The notes: generated by a model from the letters alone, not told the origin. DNA of 64,000 bases from Jackrogersella multiformis (GCA_902806575.1 CADCXD010000001.1:2108001-2172000), one strand, 5' to 3'; positions 23,801 to 37,000 are shown, counted from the stretch's first letter. Numbers and translations are program-made.

Positions 23801-24883
23801 AAATGACAGTCCCGGACTTCGACTAATCTCATTAAACACCATAGTAAACTAAGGATATCGAGATCGAACGTGGTATATGTTTTATATTCCACGCCCATAT
23901 CTAATAAGCGTAGATGTGGCGACGATAATATCCTGCCTTGCCAAGGCCGTGTCGCCAGTCTACTTGCTAACACGCACGCTGCTAGGCTCTATGCCGCGAC
24001 GTCTCCTCAATGGTGACCAGTTAGGACTGATAGCTACAATCGCTTCGCTCCAGATTATTTCATAACGCGGTACCCGGTAGAGGCCTAGATCCGTTGGCTA
24101 CCCGAAAATTCAGACGATTCAGTCTACCACCTATACAATTCGGAGGCCACAACGGTCTATCGGTTATGACGATTGTAGCAGTGGTGAATTGACTAGTAAA
24201 GCAACCAGAATTTGTATGACCACTTATGTTACACGTCTTGTTATTTAGGGCTAACTGTCCCTAGAAAGCCATGTCATAATAATAAAACAAATCATTCCCA
24301 TTTTTCTTGAATTCTTTTTTAAGAATACCTCGAGAGTTTATGATACTAGCAGACATCCGGCCCCTTTCATGATGCTTACTAGACAAGAGGATGTGAGCTC
24401 GCATTGATGTAATACCTCAATTTGCCCCATCTTGCACAGGAGAGCCTTCTTTTGGAGAGTGAGTAACATCATATCACATTTGCAGGTCCGCGATAGTATT
24501 GCTTAATGAAACCAAAGCAAACACATGGGTACATAATTTACCCGAGGAGCTTGGAGATGTGATCCCAATCGTGACTTACTCGATTTACAGATTCAGATGA
24601 TTTCAAGAGGAGGTTGATCTGATGGTTACCTCCCGTTATGTTCTTGAAGAAGACACTTTCTTACCAAGGCCTGGATTAACGATATATCGGAAATGTGTAT
24701 AAGTGGTCATTCGTCATGATATCAGAGCAGCAGGTGATAGATCAAGAAACTGCCATGTTGAAGTGGTAACACTAATCTCTATTAAACGCTCACCATCCGT
24801 ATATATAAATACATTGAGTTTGAGAAACCACACAGTTTGTTTACCAACAAGCACTTGCTCAGCCGTGTCTCGTGATTGTCATT
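23801..24883. other. Convergent intergenic region, no gene seen
   Basis: About 1.1 kb lies between the Zn2Cys6 gene and the dioxygenase stop. No exon, repeat or RNA gene is supported; short frames lack coding character. Confidence 0.5.
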
Positions 24884-26070
24884 TTACTTTTCCGGTAAGA
24901 ACTCTCCAGGGAGCGCAGGACCTAATGCGTACCTGATTAGCTCTGTCTTCTAGAGACCCAGGTGGCAAGGTCAGATACTCACCCCACACGTGTAGACTAC
25001 CAGGGCCGGCCTGTGAGAAATGTGTCGGTTCTGAGGAATTCACCAGGTCGCCGTCGACGTAGTGCTCCATGATGAGGTTGAATGGGTCGTACCTTGACCA
25101 CAATTAGTTCCATACATATAAATCAGAGTATAAGCCAATATACGTACCAGTAGTCAAAGATCTGGCTACCGAGGACGTGTCTTCCAACGCCCCAGCAGTT
25201 CTTGTAGCCCTTCTCCCGCAGCCAGTCGTGGCCGAGGACCTGGGTGTCGAAGTCATGCGTCTCGAATGAGGAGTGGTGTACTCTATAAGTTGCCCCCTCG
25301 GCGAAGAAGAACACGTGGTGGTCTACTTCCTCGTCTCCCTTATTGAGCCGGTAGAATACCGTTCGGTCGATCTTTTTAGAGTCGTGAATAACCTGCTATA
25401 GTGTGAGAATTTTGATATGTCATTGTACACGGAGCTACCCGTACATCACTTGCTAAGAAGTTGAAATGCTTGTTGTAAAATTCATAAGCCTTCGCAAAGT
25501 TCGTCGTTCTCACGCCGAAGTGGCCAAGCTTGTGTACAGGTGCCGGCCGCTTCTGGAATCGCTGGAACTTGTTTACGGGTCGGTTCTTCTCGGTGGGCTA
25601 GACCCCCGTTAGCATGAAACTTCGAAGGTTGAGCTATCCAGACTCCTTACGTAGTTCACTGGCCCGTGAGGCAGAGGAATATCCAACATCTGAGCCGGCT
25701 CTTGGCCCCATACGAGATGCATCGGGAACCCATCGACCGGGTCATAGAAAGTCACACATTTGCCTCCTCCGGGCGCATCCTCTAGTTCGTAGATCTTGGT
25801 TGCCTTTGGAATTGTCTCAGATGCGATCTGTAAGTCCTCCTCCGATTCGACGACGAAAGCCGCGCCTCCAAACTCGGGCTTATCTGACTTGGTGGCGCAG
25901 AGAACCCACGGATCCGTCCCATACCCTCGGAAATAGATCTTCTCATCCGAAACTCTCTTTTCCTCAGTGAAGCCGAAGTCGTTTAGGAAGGCCACTGCCT
26001 TCTCCATATCCGGGTACTTGTAATACACGTGGGTGATCTTTACGAGCTGGATCTTCCTTGGCTCTGCCAT
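24884..26070 (-). CDS. Extradiol ring-cleavage dioxygenase of the VOC/glyoxalase superfamily
   Basis: Five exons, 26070-25651, 25597-25445, 25392-25148, 25092-24983 and 24921-24884, join in phase to give 321 aa. Two VOC modules are visible, residues 8-130 and 160-300. The metal triad of type I extradiol dioxygenases is present in the second: His166 (KLGHFGV), His230/231 (YRVHHSSFE) and Glu282 (LIMEHYVDGD). The segment VLGHDWLREKGYKNCWGVGR resembles fungal proteins annotated as metapyrocatechase-like. The expected reaction is meta-cleavage of a catechol with Fe(II) and O2; the substrate is unknown. There is no signal peptide, so it is probably cytosolic. It lies tail to tail with the Zn2Cys6 gene, near the QutR-like repressor, which suggests an aromatic-catabolism setting. 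Confidence 0.85.
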
Positions 26071-27454
26071 GTTGAATAATGTCGCCTTGTTTCCTGCTTA
26101 GTTTCTTATGGTTATGTGGTAAATGGTTATTGAAATTTAGATGATACCAAAACCGGTAGCTGTCTCTGGTGCAGATATATAAACAAGGTCACAAGAGGTC
26201 TAGCCCCCAGAATTGACAACGGCGAGAGGCACACATGTTATATACGATACAGGCGTTGCGAAACGGATAAAAGCCGGGGTGGTGTGGAGGAGTCCGCCCA
26301 CAAGCTTAACGGCGAATCAATATCCCCAAATATACGTACCTAGGTAGGACCTCTACATTAGCAGTTCGAATAACTATCGACGGCGGAGCTAGGCATATTC
26401 TCGACAGCCAAAATGTGTGACAAGTTACCCACCCGGACCACCCCCGAGACCCGAGGCCCCGCATGGGTGGTGGTGTTTCTGGTGTTTCTGCCATGGAACA
26501 TGCTCGGCAGTTCACATTTCGCAGGTGCTTGTGGGGATGCTCCCTCATAAAATTCCGAACTACTCACGTTTGGGGATGAGCTGTCCGAGCTAGCCCCCTG
26601 TGACTTGAGTTGCTGAGACTCGAGAGCGCCGTAGCGTCTCTGCCTGTCTGCGTGGTTTCGATGCCAATGTCTCAGCGTACATATGCAGGCAGATGCGGAG
26701 ATGCAGACGGGAGCTTGGTGGTGTCACACGTTGGTAACCGATTCTGCTTATTGTAGCTTAGAAATTGATCGAGCCAACACATAATGCTCAGCTAATACGT
26801 CCAGTTCGCATGTGGGCTTATTAACACTGACGCCAGCGATGTGACGTTGCGTATATGTATATACCTCTGAGGTACATCTTCATATGCGATACCTATGATG
26901 CATAGGTTCCTAGGTCGCTATAACAAAAGTTGGGGTCTTGGAGATGTGAGGACGAGCAGGACGAAAATAGAATAGGACAAGACGGATTATGGAATTGGAG
27001 AAGGGGTGTCAGCAGCTGGCAAAGAAAAATAGGATGGCTCGGATGACTAGGATGACGTACATATCGGACCGGCAGAGATACGTACCTACATGCCCGAGAG
27101 TACTCCGAATTATAAAAGGCGGGAATATGGCGGGGTACCCTGGGTGGAAAGCACAATCGACGTCGGCAATAATAATATGGCCGTCAGCCAATACCTACCT
27201 ATGTACCTAGGTACCTAACCTAACCTAATTCATCTGTCACACTTCCGAGGTCGTCACACCATCGATTCGAGAAATATACCTCGTTATAGTTATACTCGCA
27301 CCCCTTTTACCCCTATTCAGTATTACATAGGTATTTACTGCCGTGCCACTACACTAGCTTCGAACCCGTCCCGAAGTCGCAGCCGCGCGCACCTCCTCCC
27401 CACCCAGCTTTGTTTGCGATCTCCTCCTCCTCCTCCTCTCCAAACTCTCGCAAG
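26071..27454. other. Divergent intergenic region, no gene seen
   Basis: This 1.4-kb stretch separates the dioxygenase and MDP-1 genes, which are transcribed away from each other. A TATATAAA-like run at about 26175-26183 could serve the dioxygenase. Near 27190-27230 there is a TACCTAGG/CCTAACCTAA cluster. No coding exon is supported. Confidence 0.5.
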
Positions 27455-28135
27455 ATGGTGAGGAACCTCTCCAAGCAGCCCACCTTCTCCAGCATCACGC
27501 CCTCGTCCCTCCCCTCCGTCCTCAGCGATGGCCTGCCCCTGCCGCGCGCCGTCGTCTTCGACCTCGACTACACGCTGTGGCCCTTCTGGGTAGACACGCA
27601 CGTGTACCCCCCGCTGCGCTCCGCCAACGCCGAGCGCAGCGCTTGCGTCGACAAGGTCGGCGAGACCTTCGCCTTCTACGAGGGCGTGCCCTCCATCCTG
27701 CACGGCCTGTCCCTCGCCGGCGTCAAGCTCGGCGTCGCCAGCCGCACCCACGCCCCCGACCTGGGCCGCGAGATGCTGAAGCTGCTGGTCGTGCCGCCCG
27801 CGAGCAGCATGCTCGACGAGGAGAGCGTGGGCAGGGTGATATCGGCTGCGGCGGGCGGCGGGGGAGGCGCCGGGAGCAAGAAGGACAAAGCTCGTAAGGC
27901 GATCGAGTTCTTCGACGCGGGGCTCGAGATCTATCCTAGCGGCAAGATAAACCATTTTAAGGCTCTAGGCAAGAGGACGGGCATCCCCCACTCCGAGATG
28001 CTGTTTTTCGACGATGAGAGTAGGAATAGGGATACGGAATCCCTGGGCCTCACAATGTGGCTAGTCAGGGATGGGGTCACGTGGAATGAAGTCGTGGAAG
28101 GGATTATGGAGTGGAGGAGGAGGAAAGGGGTTTGA
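27455..28135 (+). CDS. Magnesium-dependent phosphatase 1 (MDP-1) family, HAD superfamily
   Basis: A single exon of 226 aa from the ATG at 27455 (an upstream in-frame TTG is not a credible start). HAD motif I is VVFDLDYTLWP, with nucleophile Asp36 and general acid Asp38. Motif II is the Ser/Thr in LGVASRTHAPD. Motif III/IV is the Lys around FKALGKRTGIP and MLFFDDESRNRD. The DLDYTLWP signature is typical of MDP-1, which dephosphorylates protein tyrosines and sugars in mammals; the fungal role is not settled. A Gly/Ala insert near 135-150 (AAAGGGGGAGSKK) is lineage-specific. The region is GC-rich, like BUD13, giving long antisense frames. Confidence 0.88.
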   Translation: MVRNLSKQPTFSSITPSSLPSVLSDGLPLPRAVVFDLDYTLWPFWVDTHVYPPLRSANAERSACVDKVGETFAFYEGVPSILHGLSLAGVKLGVASRTHAPDLGREMLKLLVVPPASSMLDEESVGRVISAAAGGGGGAGSKKDKARKAIEFFDAGLEIYPSGKINHFKALGKRTGIPHSEMLFFDDESRNRDTESLGLTMWLVRDGVTWNEVVEGIMEWRRRKGV

Positions 28136-28577
28136 TTCCTTGAATACCCCAAGATGTAGGGTTGGACGGCGTATAACACGATCTATGATCGCTAGAAGAC
28201 CACGGTAGACAAAGTATAGATGGGTACATTTTACGGTCACAGAGCATGGGCTACTTAAATAAGCTTCGAGCTGGTAGCCCGAGGTGTTAGGAGTTTTAAG
28301 GTCGTTATATTCACCCCGTATGTTGGAGAAATACCTATCCTATTCATGCCAAACCCTTCACAGGCGCACACCATGTCTCCATAACTACCTAGTTATAAGC
28401 CAATATATATGCCCAATAAAATGTGATAATAGGAATTGAAGCAGACGTTCCAATGTCTGGCGAAATGTATGTGTGCCATATCCTCAGTTCTATTTGGTAT
28501 CTTTAACCGCCGTATGTCCAAACCTCGCAACGAGGGGCGTAAATTCGATCTCGAGGAGGCCCTTGGCATATCCTTTA
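28136..28577. other. Convergent 3' flanks, no gene seen
   Basis: This 440-bp region lies between MDP-1 and the Sec14-like gene. Nothing beyond probable 3' UTRs is seen. Confidence 0.5.
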
Positions 28578-30086
28578 TTAATTACCGTCCGCTACGGATA
28601 ATGCTGCAATGCTCGCCGTCGGAACTTCATCCTTTATAATAGGTTTCTCAGTGGTCGACGTTGCAATGGTCTCCTCACCTTCCGTTACGTCATCCGTCTG
28701 GGATACCGTGGTAGAAACTAGGGTTTCTGCGGTAGATTTCGGAGGGTAAGCTCTCGTGATGGTACAAACGCGTTCATTCCTGTCGGTCCCGTCTTTACTT
28801 CCCATCGCGACACATTCAACTCGTTTACCGTCGTCGATGGGCAGCCAGTACAACGGGCCAGGAGGGAAAATGGTATGACCGTTCTCCCACTGGCATATTC
28901 GTTTAATCTCATCGTCCCAAGAAGGCTCATCGAAGAAATCCCACTCAAGCTCGCCGCCGTAGTGTTTGGGAATATCCTTCACATTCATGAAGGTTGTTAG
29001 GACAGGCAAGACGTCATGCTCGTGAAGGATGAAAATTTTGGATACAGTTATAGGATCAAACCAGCGCTTGACCCAGCCCCATACGGTTGAGAAGAACATT
29101 GGTGCCCCGATGATGAATATACCTAGTTATCTATGTTAGCTATACCTATGTAGGTTTGATATAGGAATCCGTGAGCGTACGATCAAGGGTCTCGGGATAA
29201 TGCGCAGTCGCTAGCTGGCTTGCCGCTTGCATATGAGCCTTCAGGTTCCAGAACATGCGCAGGCTAACGTGGGAAATATCGACGATGTTGGTACTGAGGG
29301 TAATAGGGGTCTCGGGATGTGGGCGATCGGTACATTCGGATGACAACGGTTGGACGAATCTCGTTAGATTCTCGTACAGGGCGAATAGTCGCAATAGCTT
29401 GGCAGGCGTCTTGCCATCCGTTTGCGCCCTGCTGTACGTTGTCTCGGTGGACTTCTCATACTTGGATACCGCGTGCGAGTCGAGATGTCGGATTTGGAAT
29501 ACGTAAATCGGGATGCCTCTGGAAGAATGATATCAGTTTATCTTGTGCCGACGCCTTCGTCGAACATGTAATACGCACCGCTTATCACGTCGTCCGGTGA
29601 AACGAGGATACTATATCGATGGTAACGATAACGATCAGTACTCTGCGTCAAGGGGTTTTGTGAAGTTATTCGATGTAACATACAAGTTTCCTAGACGCTT
29701 CAAACTCGTCGATATCAATGGTGTCGTAGAGTACATTGACTTGGTTTGCGTCGCGAAACTTCTCGGTCTCGCTGAACTGTACGTACGCATCTTCCGGAAC
29801 CCATTTTCGCGCTCGGAGGTATCGGCTGAAAGTGGATAACCAATATTAGTGCTGGAATTCAGCGCGAACCCAGGAATGTTTGTTTTACGCACAGGATTGT
29901 GGGATCGTCATGAGACGGCGGATTGCCTGGCTTATATAGACCTTTCTCCTCTAGAAGAGCTTTGAATTCTACTAGAGCGTGCTCCTCATGCTCGGTGAGG
30001 TGACCAAGATGTCCGCTCGGGTAGCCATGCTCGACAGCCCCAGACGAGGGGACCCGGTGCATGGAAGAGCCAGTATGCTTGGTCAT
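28578..30086 (-). CDS. Sec14-like CRAL-TRIO lipid-transfer protein
   Basis: Five exons, 30086-29893, 29825-29684, 29610-29579, 29518-29181 and 29122-28578, join in phase to give 416 aa. The CRAL-TRIO N-terminal helices are HLTEHEEHALVEFKALLEEK and RYLRARKWVPEDAYVQFSE. The lipid-binding lobe includes TGRRDKRGIPIYVFQIRHLD, YPETLDRIFIIGAP, TVWGWVKRWFDPITVSKIF and IPKHYGGELEW, all hallmark Sec14 segments. The C-terminal 100 residues are Thr/Ser/Glu-rich and probably disordered. Sec14 family members exchange phosphatidylinositol and phosphatidylcholine and link lipid metabolism to Golgi traffic. The ATG at 30086 is preferred; upstream codons have only a TTG. Exon 3 is 32 nt. Confidence 0.9.
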
Positions 30087-31591
30087 TGGTACCGATGTTT
30101 TCGTACGATCCAATCGAAATGTCTCTTCTCAAGCTGGACGATAACGACGCGAGTGTGAAACCCTTGACTTGTACAAGTCTAACCTCTAGTGTCCGGGAAA
30201 GCCGAAAACAAGCGGTAACGGAGCTATATCGGGAGAGTACGACAGGATGGTTTACGAATTCGGTTTACGAAGTCAAGTGTCAAGAGTCAAAAGTTAAGAA
30301 CTTTGAAGAGCAGCCAAGGCGTAACGGATAACGGATAACGGATAACATCACAACCCCGACCCCTGTCAGTTCCCGCCTTTTACCATTAGATAAGATGAGG
30401 TAAATCAGATTCTATTGGTGGGTTTATGATCTAGCTTGATCTTGTGGGTGCAGATCAATGATTTCACCCAATTGCATTCAATCGCTATTCTGTAAATTTC
30501 ATTTCCATCTTTAGCGCTTAGCGCTTTCAATCCTTCAGCTCCAACGCGTCGACTGTCAGCTGCCTCATAGTCATCCTTCAGACTTAAACTCTACGGAGAA
30601 ATGGAAGTTGTACATAACTCCACATTCTCTATTGCCCCTAAAATCGGAAACGCGTCTGTCCATTTCCTAATTGTTTCGTTTGTAATAGTAAGCGAAGTTA
30701 TGGAAGTAACTGTAAACGGGCATAACCATGGATATTTCATATTGGAGATTATCTCTTTTTTTTCTTTTTTTTTTCTTTTTTCTTTTTGGAGTACCGACGA
30801 CGAATAGGTAGTGTCTACCTATCTGATATTAATCAAACCATACTCTTCCTCGTGTATAACCACAAATCTCCTACCCCCATATTATATCTGGATACATACA
30901 TACATGGGTGCTATATAAGTGGCACGGGTTTACGACATATTCGAGGTTAGCTACATCCAGCTCCATCCAGAGGAACATCAAAAGAGGCAACCCGATATGC
31001 GTAAGGCAACTCCGAGTAAACCCCATACTTATACCCCATATTCTACTCTCCCCCACACTGGAGTACAGCACTGGGGTGCATATTCGTGAACTATTGTCAA
31101 GAGTCTAAACTACATGTGTCATATTCTCAGGTCAATCTCATCTAGGTCAACTACTTACCATGGATAGAACATGGCAAATGCCCTTGTGGTGTTCTTCGGC
31201 TTTCGTCCGAATAAGCTATTTAGCTAATCTCGGGGCATCATAGGACGTCGTCGGTCTAGGTGGATGCGACTAAAGCTTGTCTCCTAAGCAGTATCTATCA
31301 CATTCGATGTAATTGCGGGGTGAAGAAGTGCGACTCCGGCGATTTATACCTGATTTGCCACGTCGTAAGTCTGTATAGCATGCCGATGCGGATGTGTCTC
31401 GTGGATTTGCCCCCGACTACCTATCGTGATGTGCGGGGGTCTTATAATCACTTGTGCTGACGAAAAGAGGATATATACATCCTCAAACCCAGATATTTCC
31501 TCCCTCAACCTCGAGGGTTCACTACGTTGCTTTTTTACTCCTTCGCCCGCTATTTTGAACACCTAGGTACTTAATCATTATCAACATCAAC
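30087..31591. other. Divergent intergenic region, no gene seen
   Basis: This 1.5-kb stretch separates the Sec14-like and flavin monooxygenase genes. It holds a triple ATAACGG repeat near 30317-30345 and a pyrimidine tract (30752-30787). No exon is supported. Confidence 0.5.
30752..30787. repeat. T/C homopyrimidine tract
   Basis: A 36-nt run of almost pure T broken by single C residues lies on the plus strand, about 0.8 kb upstream of the monooxygenase. Such tracts exclude nucleosomes or mark pyrimidine-rich fungal promoters; here it may simply be simple-sequence DNA. Confidence 0.7.
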
Positions 31592-33520
31592 ATGACGACA
31601 CCAGACTCTCTTCCGTCCAGTCAGCGAGTAGTTCCTGGGTCCGTGGATATTCCTATTGCACCATGGCCGGTGACGACTAAGGACGAGACCGTCGATGCTT
31701 CTGCGGTAGCTTCCGGGATTATAGACTCTTTTAATAGTTTGCTTACGGCACGGAATCATAAGGCCCTTGCGAACCTCTTCGTCGAGAATAGCTACTGGCG
31801 GAGCCATCTTGGGTTGACTTGGAATTTTCGGACTATGAAAGGAAGAGACAAGATTATTTCTTTCCTAGACAATGGCCACCATCTAGTGAACATCGGAACC
31901 GACCGGGAATATCCAACCAAGAACGTGGGGCCGGAGTTGACTCCCTTCCGAAATGATGGATCCGTCCATGGTATCCGATTCTATATACGGACCAGCACTA
32001 AGCATGGAATTGGTCCAGGTCTTGCCCACCTCATCAAAGACAATGGTGAATGGAAAATATGGACCCTTTTCACCTCGATGAATGAGCTCAGTGCTCACCC
32101 GGAGCCGATTGGTCGTTTAAGACCAAATGGTGTTACACATGGCGCACAGCCCGACAGAAGAAACTGGCTTGATAGAAGGCAGGCGGAGATCAACTTCGAA
32201 AACGGCGATCCTGATGTACTTGTCATTGGTAAGTTTTTATCAAGCACTCTGTAACAGGCATCTGATGATGACTTACCTTTACCAGGCTGTGGGCAGGCAG
32301 GACTTTCAGTACAGGCCCGGTTGAAGATGCTGGGTGTCCCTACGCTCGCCATTGACATTTGCGACAACATCGGCGATAACTGGAGGGGGCGCTATCACCA
32401 ACTCGTTCTCCATGACGCTGTTTGGTACGATCATTTACCGTACATTAACTTCCCGGAATTTTGGCCAGTATTTACACCCAAAGATAAGCTGGCCGCTTTT
32501 CTGCAGTCGTACGCTGAAATGCTTGAGCTTAACGTCTGGAACAACACGAGTCTAGAATACAGCAGCTGGGACGAGAAGAAGAAGCAGTGGGTTGCAGTTC
32601 TCAAGCGAAAGAAGAAGGACGGAAGCGTCGAAGTTCGTGTAATGCACCCGAAGCATATTATCCAGTGCACTGGACATTCTGGAAAGAAGAACTACCCAGA
32701 TTTTAAAAACATGGAAAAATTCGAAGGTGATGTACTCTGCCATTCTTCCGATTTCCGAGGTGCCAAGAAGAACGGCAAAGGAAAGAAGGCAATCGTGATC
32801 GGCGCTTGCAATTCAGCAATGGACATCTCCCAAGACTTCTACGAAAATGGGTACGACGTTACTGTGGTCCAACGATCGTCGACTACGGTTATGAGCAGCA
32901 AGGCCGTGCTGGATCTGTTGCTTTACCCCGCGTATATTCAGGACGGCCCTCCGGTTGAGGAGGCGGACCTACTCACATGGGGGAAGCCGGGCGAGTTTTA
33001 CAAGGCAGTCCAGTTCGACGCCAACGAGCGCCAACAAGTACAGGATAAATATATCCTCGACGGCCTTAATAAAGCTGGTTTCAAGACCGATCGAGGCCCG
33101 ATGAATGCCGGGCTGTGGATGAAGTACCTCCAGCGTGGAGGGGGATACTACATCGACGTCGGTACTTCTCAGCTGATCATTGACGGCAAGGTCAAGGTTA
33201 AGCACGGAGTAGGTATCAGCGAGATACTTCCACGTGGCGTGAAGCTCGAGGACGGGACAGAGTTAGAAGCAGACGAGATCGTCTGCGCGACGGGCTACCA
33301 GAACATGAGGACAGCTACGGAGGTCATATTCGGAGAGGAGGTCGCGAGCAAAGTGTCGAACGTATGGGGTTACGACGAAGAAGGCGAGACGAAAGTGATG
33401 TGGCGACAGAGTGGTCATCCAGGTCTCTGGCTTCATGGGGGTAACTTGGCCATGTGCCGATACTTCTCTCGACTCGTGGCTATTCAGATAAAAGCACAGC
33501 TTGAAGGGTTGTGTATCTAG
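31592..33520 (+). CDS. Flavin-containing monooxygenase with N-terminal NTF2-like domain
   Basis: Exons 31592-32228 and 32286-33520 join across a 57-nt intron to give 623 aa. Residues about 35-175 look like an NTF2/SnoaL-type fold common in fungal members. The intron falls inside the FAD Rossmann motif, restored as VLVIGCGQAGLSVQARL (213-218 for GCGQAG). The NADPH site is AIVIGACNSAMDISQDFY. An ATGY-type motif reads EIVCATGYQNM. The C-terminus is SGHPGLWLHGGNLAMCRY. These enzymes hydroxylate or Baeyer-Villiger-oxidise lipophilic substrates using NADPH and O2. The substrate is unknown. It precedes an ABCC transporter on the same strand and a P450, a common fungal detoxification or secondary-metabolite arrangement. 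Confidence 0.88.
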
Positions 33521-34098
33521 GTAGGTAAGCTGCCTGAAGTCTAGATTGACATAGACATTGCCTTATAATATTGGTATCGATATTTGTTCTATCTCTTTGA
33601 GGCTTAGTATATCTACCTAGGTAGGTAGGTACCTAGGTAGCTTTGTGAATATATAATTGGTGCACTAATACTTGGTTGTCTTACCTACCCCCCTGGCCCC
33701 CTACCTGCCCCTAGGGTAGTCCCTGAAGATCCACTCATAGATGAATCTTATAAGACTAGTTCATGTAGAATTGAGCCAATCAACGCGGTATTAAAACCGT
33801 TACTGTGTCCCGTTCAGGAAACAATTTAGGCAGTCTAGGACTCTGGGGCAGATAAAAGCTTAATACGAGAGGGTTCGTTCCCTATGCCTAAAAAGGTAGT
33901 GTAAGATACCTCTAGGTACCTAACCTAGGTAGATACCATGGCGATCAAATTGCGTGATCCAATTGGTGCGTCCTACGCCGCGTACCGGCATGATAAGGAG
34001 GTCTAGGCACATATGTAGGTGTTTACCTAGGACATAATCCTTTCCACCTCAATATTTTCACGATTCAGGTTTTACAGAGTCTAAATATTCTCAGAAAT
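33521..34098. promoter_or_regulatory. Promoter region of the ABC transporter
   Basis: This 0.58-kb gap follows the monooxygenase stop. It contains a dense CCTAGGTAGGTAGGTACC cluster at 33614-33640 and further copies near 33910-33935. No ORF or RNA gene is seen. Confidence 0.45.
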
Positions 34099-37000
34099 AT
34101 GGCTCGCATTGTAAATTCCGCAGACGCGATTGCATGGTTCTCAATCTCGCTGTCGATATTATTTTTATGTCTAGCGCTCTTCCGCCTATCCAGCCTACGT
34201 AGAGCACCCGCTGTAATTATCTCGGGGTTTCAAGGACACGTTAAGACGGTGACAATCAATCATTTATGATAGTGACGAAACAATTCCCAACTAATAATAG
34301 TAGTAGGTCTTGTCAATCCTGTTTAGTCTGTCGAATTTGGGACGTTTCCTGGCATTCGAGGATTCAACACTTCATGGAAACAATCTGCATGCCGCTTCCC
34401 GCGTTCTGGAACTTGCCGCGGCTCTAGTGCTCTGTATCCTATCATGGCTAGAGCACCGACGGAATATCCGCCCATCTGATCTGATTATTCTATATCTAGT
34501 GGCATGTCTCATTAGAGATAGCCTCGAGATACCATGGGCTATTCAGGGGCAGCGCGATTGGCTTATGCAAGATCCGATGGTAGCGCAGATAGTACTTGAA
34601 GCCGCTTTGCTTGCGACTGAAAATCTCCAAAAGGATCTTATCAAAGAGCCATCTTGCGGATATGCATCTTCCGAGGAGAAGTCGAGTATTCTGGGCAGGA
34701 CATTCTTCTGGTGGGTTAGTCCTGTCCTGTATGACGGGTACTACAACGTTCTCCTCGGCTATGACCTGCCCTCTATTGATGCGAAACTACTTTCAAAGCC
34801 CATCCGTATCGCAGCTTTACACGCTTGGGAGAAGAGGTGTACGTGTTTGGATCTAAATCTCTCTAAGGCTAAAGGGGGCTGATCTATCAACAACCATATA
34901 GCAAGACCCGAGAACAAGATGACACTTCTAAAGGTGCTGCTGAAATGTCTCATGAGACCGTTCTTGTTTGCGATACCACCACGACTATTACTCACTTTCT
35001 TTCGATATTCTCAACCAATTATTATCCGTCAATCTATCATATATGTCACTAACGACAAGTTGAGAGATCAAACATGGACTGGGCATAGCCTCGTCGCAGC
35101 TGCAGTTGTCGTTTACATCGGGTTAGCTGTAAGTTTCAATTAGCTTGGTCAACAAATTGGCCAATTACCAATTGAATTTGTCAATAGATTTCAAACGCGG
35201 TATATCAGCACTGCCTGAACAGACTCAGAGTAGCGATCCGAGCTGCTCTTGTGGCCTTGATTCACGAGAAGACCATGAATTCCTACACTGAAACAGTCCA
35301 CGAAGGTAAGGTCTTGACCTTAGCTAGCACTGATGTAGATAGCCTTGATACGATTGGCGAAATGTTTCATGAAACCTGGGGACAGGTTCTCGAGGTAGTG
35401 ATTGGGATCGCTATGCTTTCTTGGGAAGTTGGTTGGATATCGCCTGTATCCCTTTTCGTCATCTTTCGTAAGTCGAGATTTCACTTCGCCTAAACTCTGA
35501 CATTTTTTACTAAATTATTTCATTAGTATGTTCACGTATGAGCCACTACGTTGCGAAAAATCTACGATTGAGACAGGGTAATTGGAATGAGGCAACCCAG
35601 AGTCGTATCTCCACGACGAGTGCCGTTATTGGTGTCATTAAGAATATCAAGATGCTTGGGCTACAGAGAGCAATGTCGGCGCGTATCCAAGCACTTCGGC
35701 AACATGAAATTCACATGGCCAATAAAGTTCGATGGATGATGCTCGCTTATAGTGCCTCAGCAAATGCCAATGGGATGTTCGCGCCAGTACTCACCCTTGT
35801 GCTCTACGCGATCTCGGCAAAACTAAGAGGAAGAGGGCTAGACGCCGAAACAGCCTTCACGACTATCGCAATTTTAAGTATGGTGACACACCCGGCGAAC
35901 ATGGTTATGACAATTATCCCTAGAGCCATCGCATCTTTTGCGAGTTTTGAGAGGATCCAAAGCTTCCTTCTTGAACCATCGCGCCAAGACTACAGAATTG
36001 AGATCGTCGGCTCAAAAGTAGTTTCCGAATCTGAGAGTGATGAAATTGAACCCAATTCTGCTTCACCTCCAACTATTATTGTAGAAAACCTATCCGTCGG
36101 AGAGTCTCATCTTGCCTTAGATGGTATCAACTTGACTGTGAAGCAAGGGTCTATCATTATTTGCTCGGGCGCTACGGGTTCTGGCAAGACAACTCTAGCT
36201 CGTTCTATCTTGCACGAAGTTCCCTTGATTGGAACAGTTGCAGTGTCCTCTAAGCGCATTGGTTATTGCTCACAAGTATCGTGGCTTCCGAATGGCAGTA
36301 TCAAGCAAGCTATACTGGGATTTGATGACGACCCTGTTGTCGACTCTTTATGGTATGAGACGGTCGTCGATGCCTGCTGCCTCGCGATAGATATCGGCGC
36401 ACTCCCTAATGGAGACAAAACTCTCATTGGGAGTAGAGGGACCAACCTTTCCGGTGGCCAACGCCAGCGACTGGTGAGTATATCTTCCCTCATATATGCC
36501 AGCTCTAAACCCAGATTTAGGCTCTAGCACGTGCAATATTTTCTCGGGCAGACATCCTTATTTTGGATGACCCCTTTAGTGCTCTTGATGGAGGAACCGA
36601 GAATCAAATCGTTCGAAATCTATTTGGAACCGAGGGCCTCCTTAGGAAACTTGGAACTACAGTTTTCTTGCTCAGCAACTCTAGTAAGAATTTCACAATC
36701 TGCCAATCTAATTGCCAAGGTACTCAGTAGTTAACATTCCGGCAAAGCTCAATACTTTCGCCTAGCAGATGAGGTCATCGTCATAGAAAATGGTCGCATT
36801 AAGGAGCGAGGCAAATGGAACGAGCTCACTAAGCGAGATCCTCAAATCTTGAAATTAATTCTCAGTGAAGATCGTACTCATAAGAAGAACATCGTAGCTG
36901 CGGAAAATTCTGATCAACTACCTCAGCAACAGAAATCACTTGACGATGCCGCGGCCGATTTAAAGCGAAAAACAGGTGACTCGGCGCTCTATTGTAAGGC

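Noticed and set aside
27335..27955. Minus-strand frame (206 codons) over the MDP-1 gene
   Set aside because: Antisense shadow of a GC-rich HAD phosphatase; no conserved motif.
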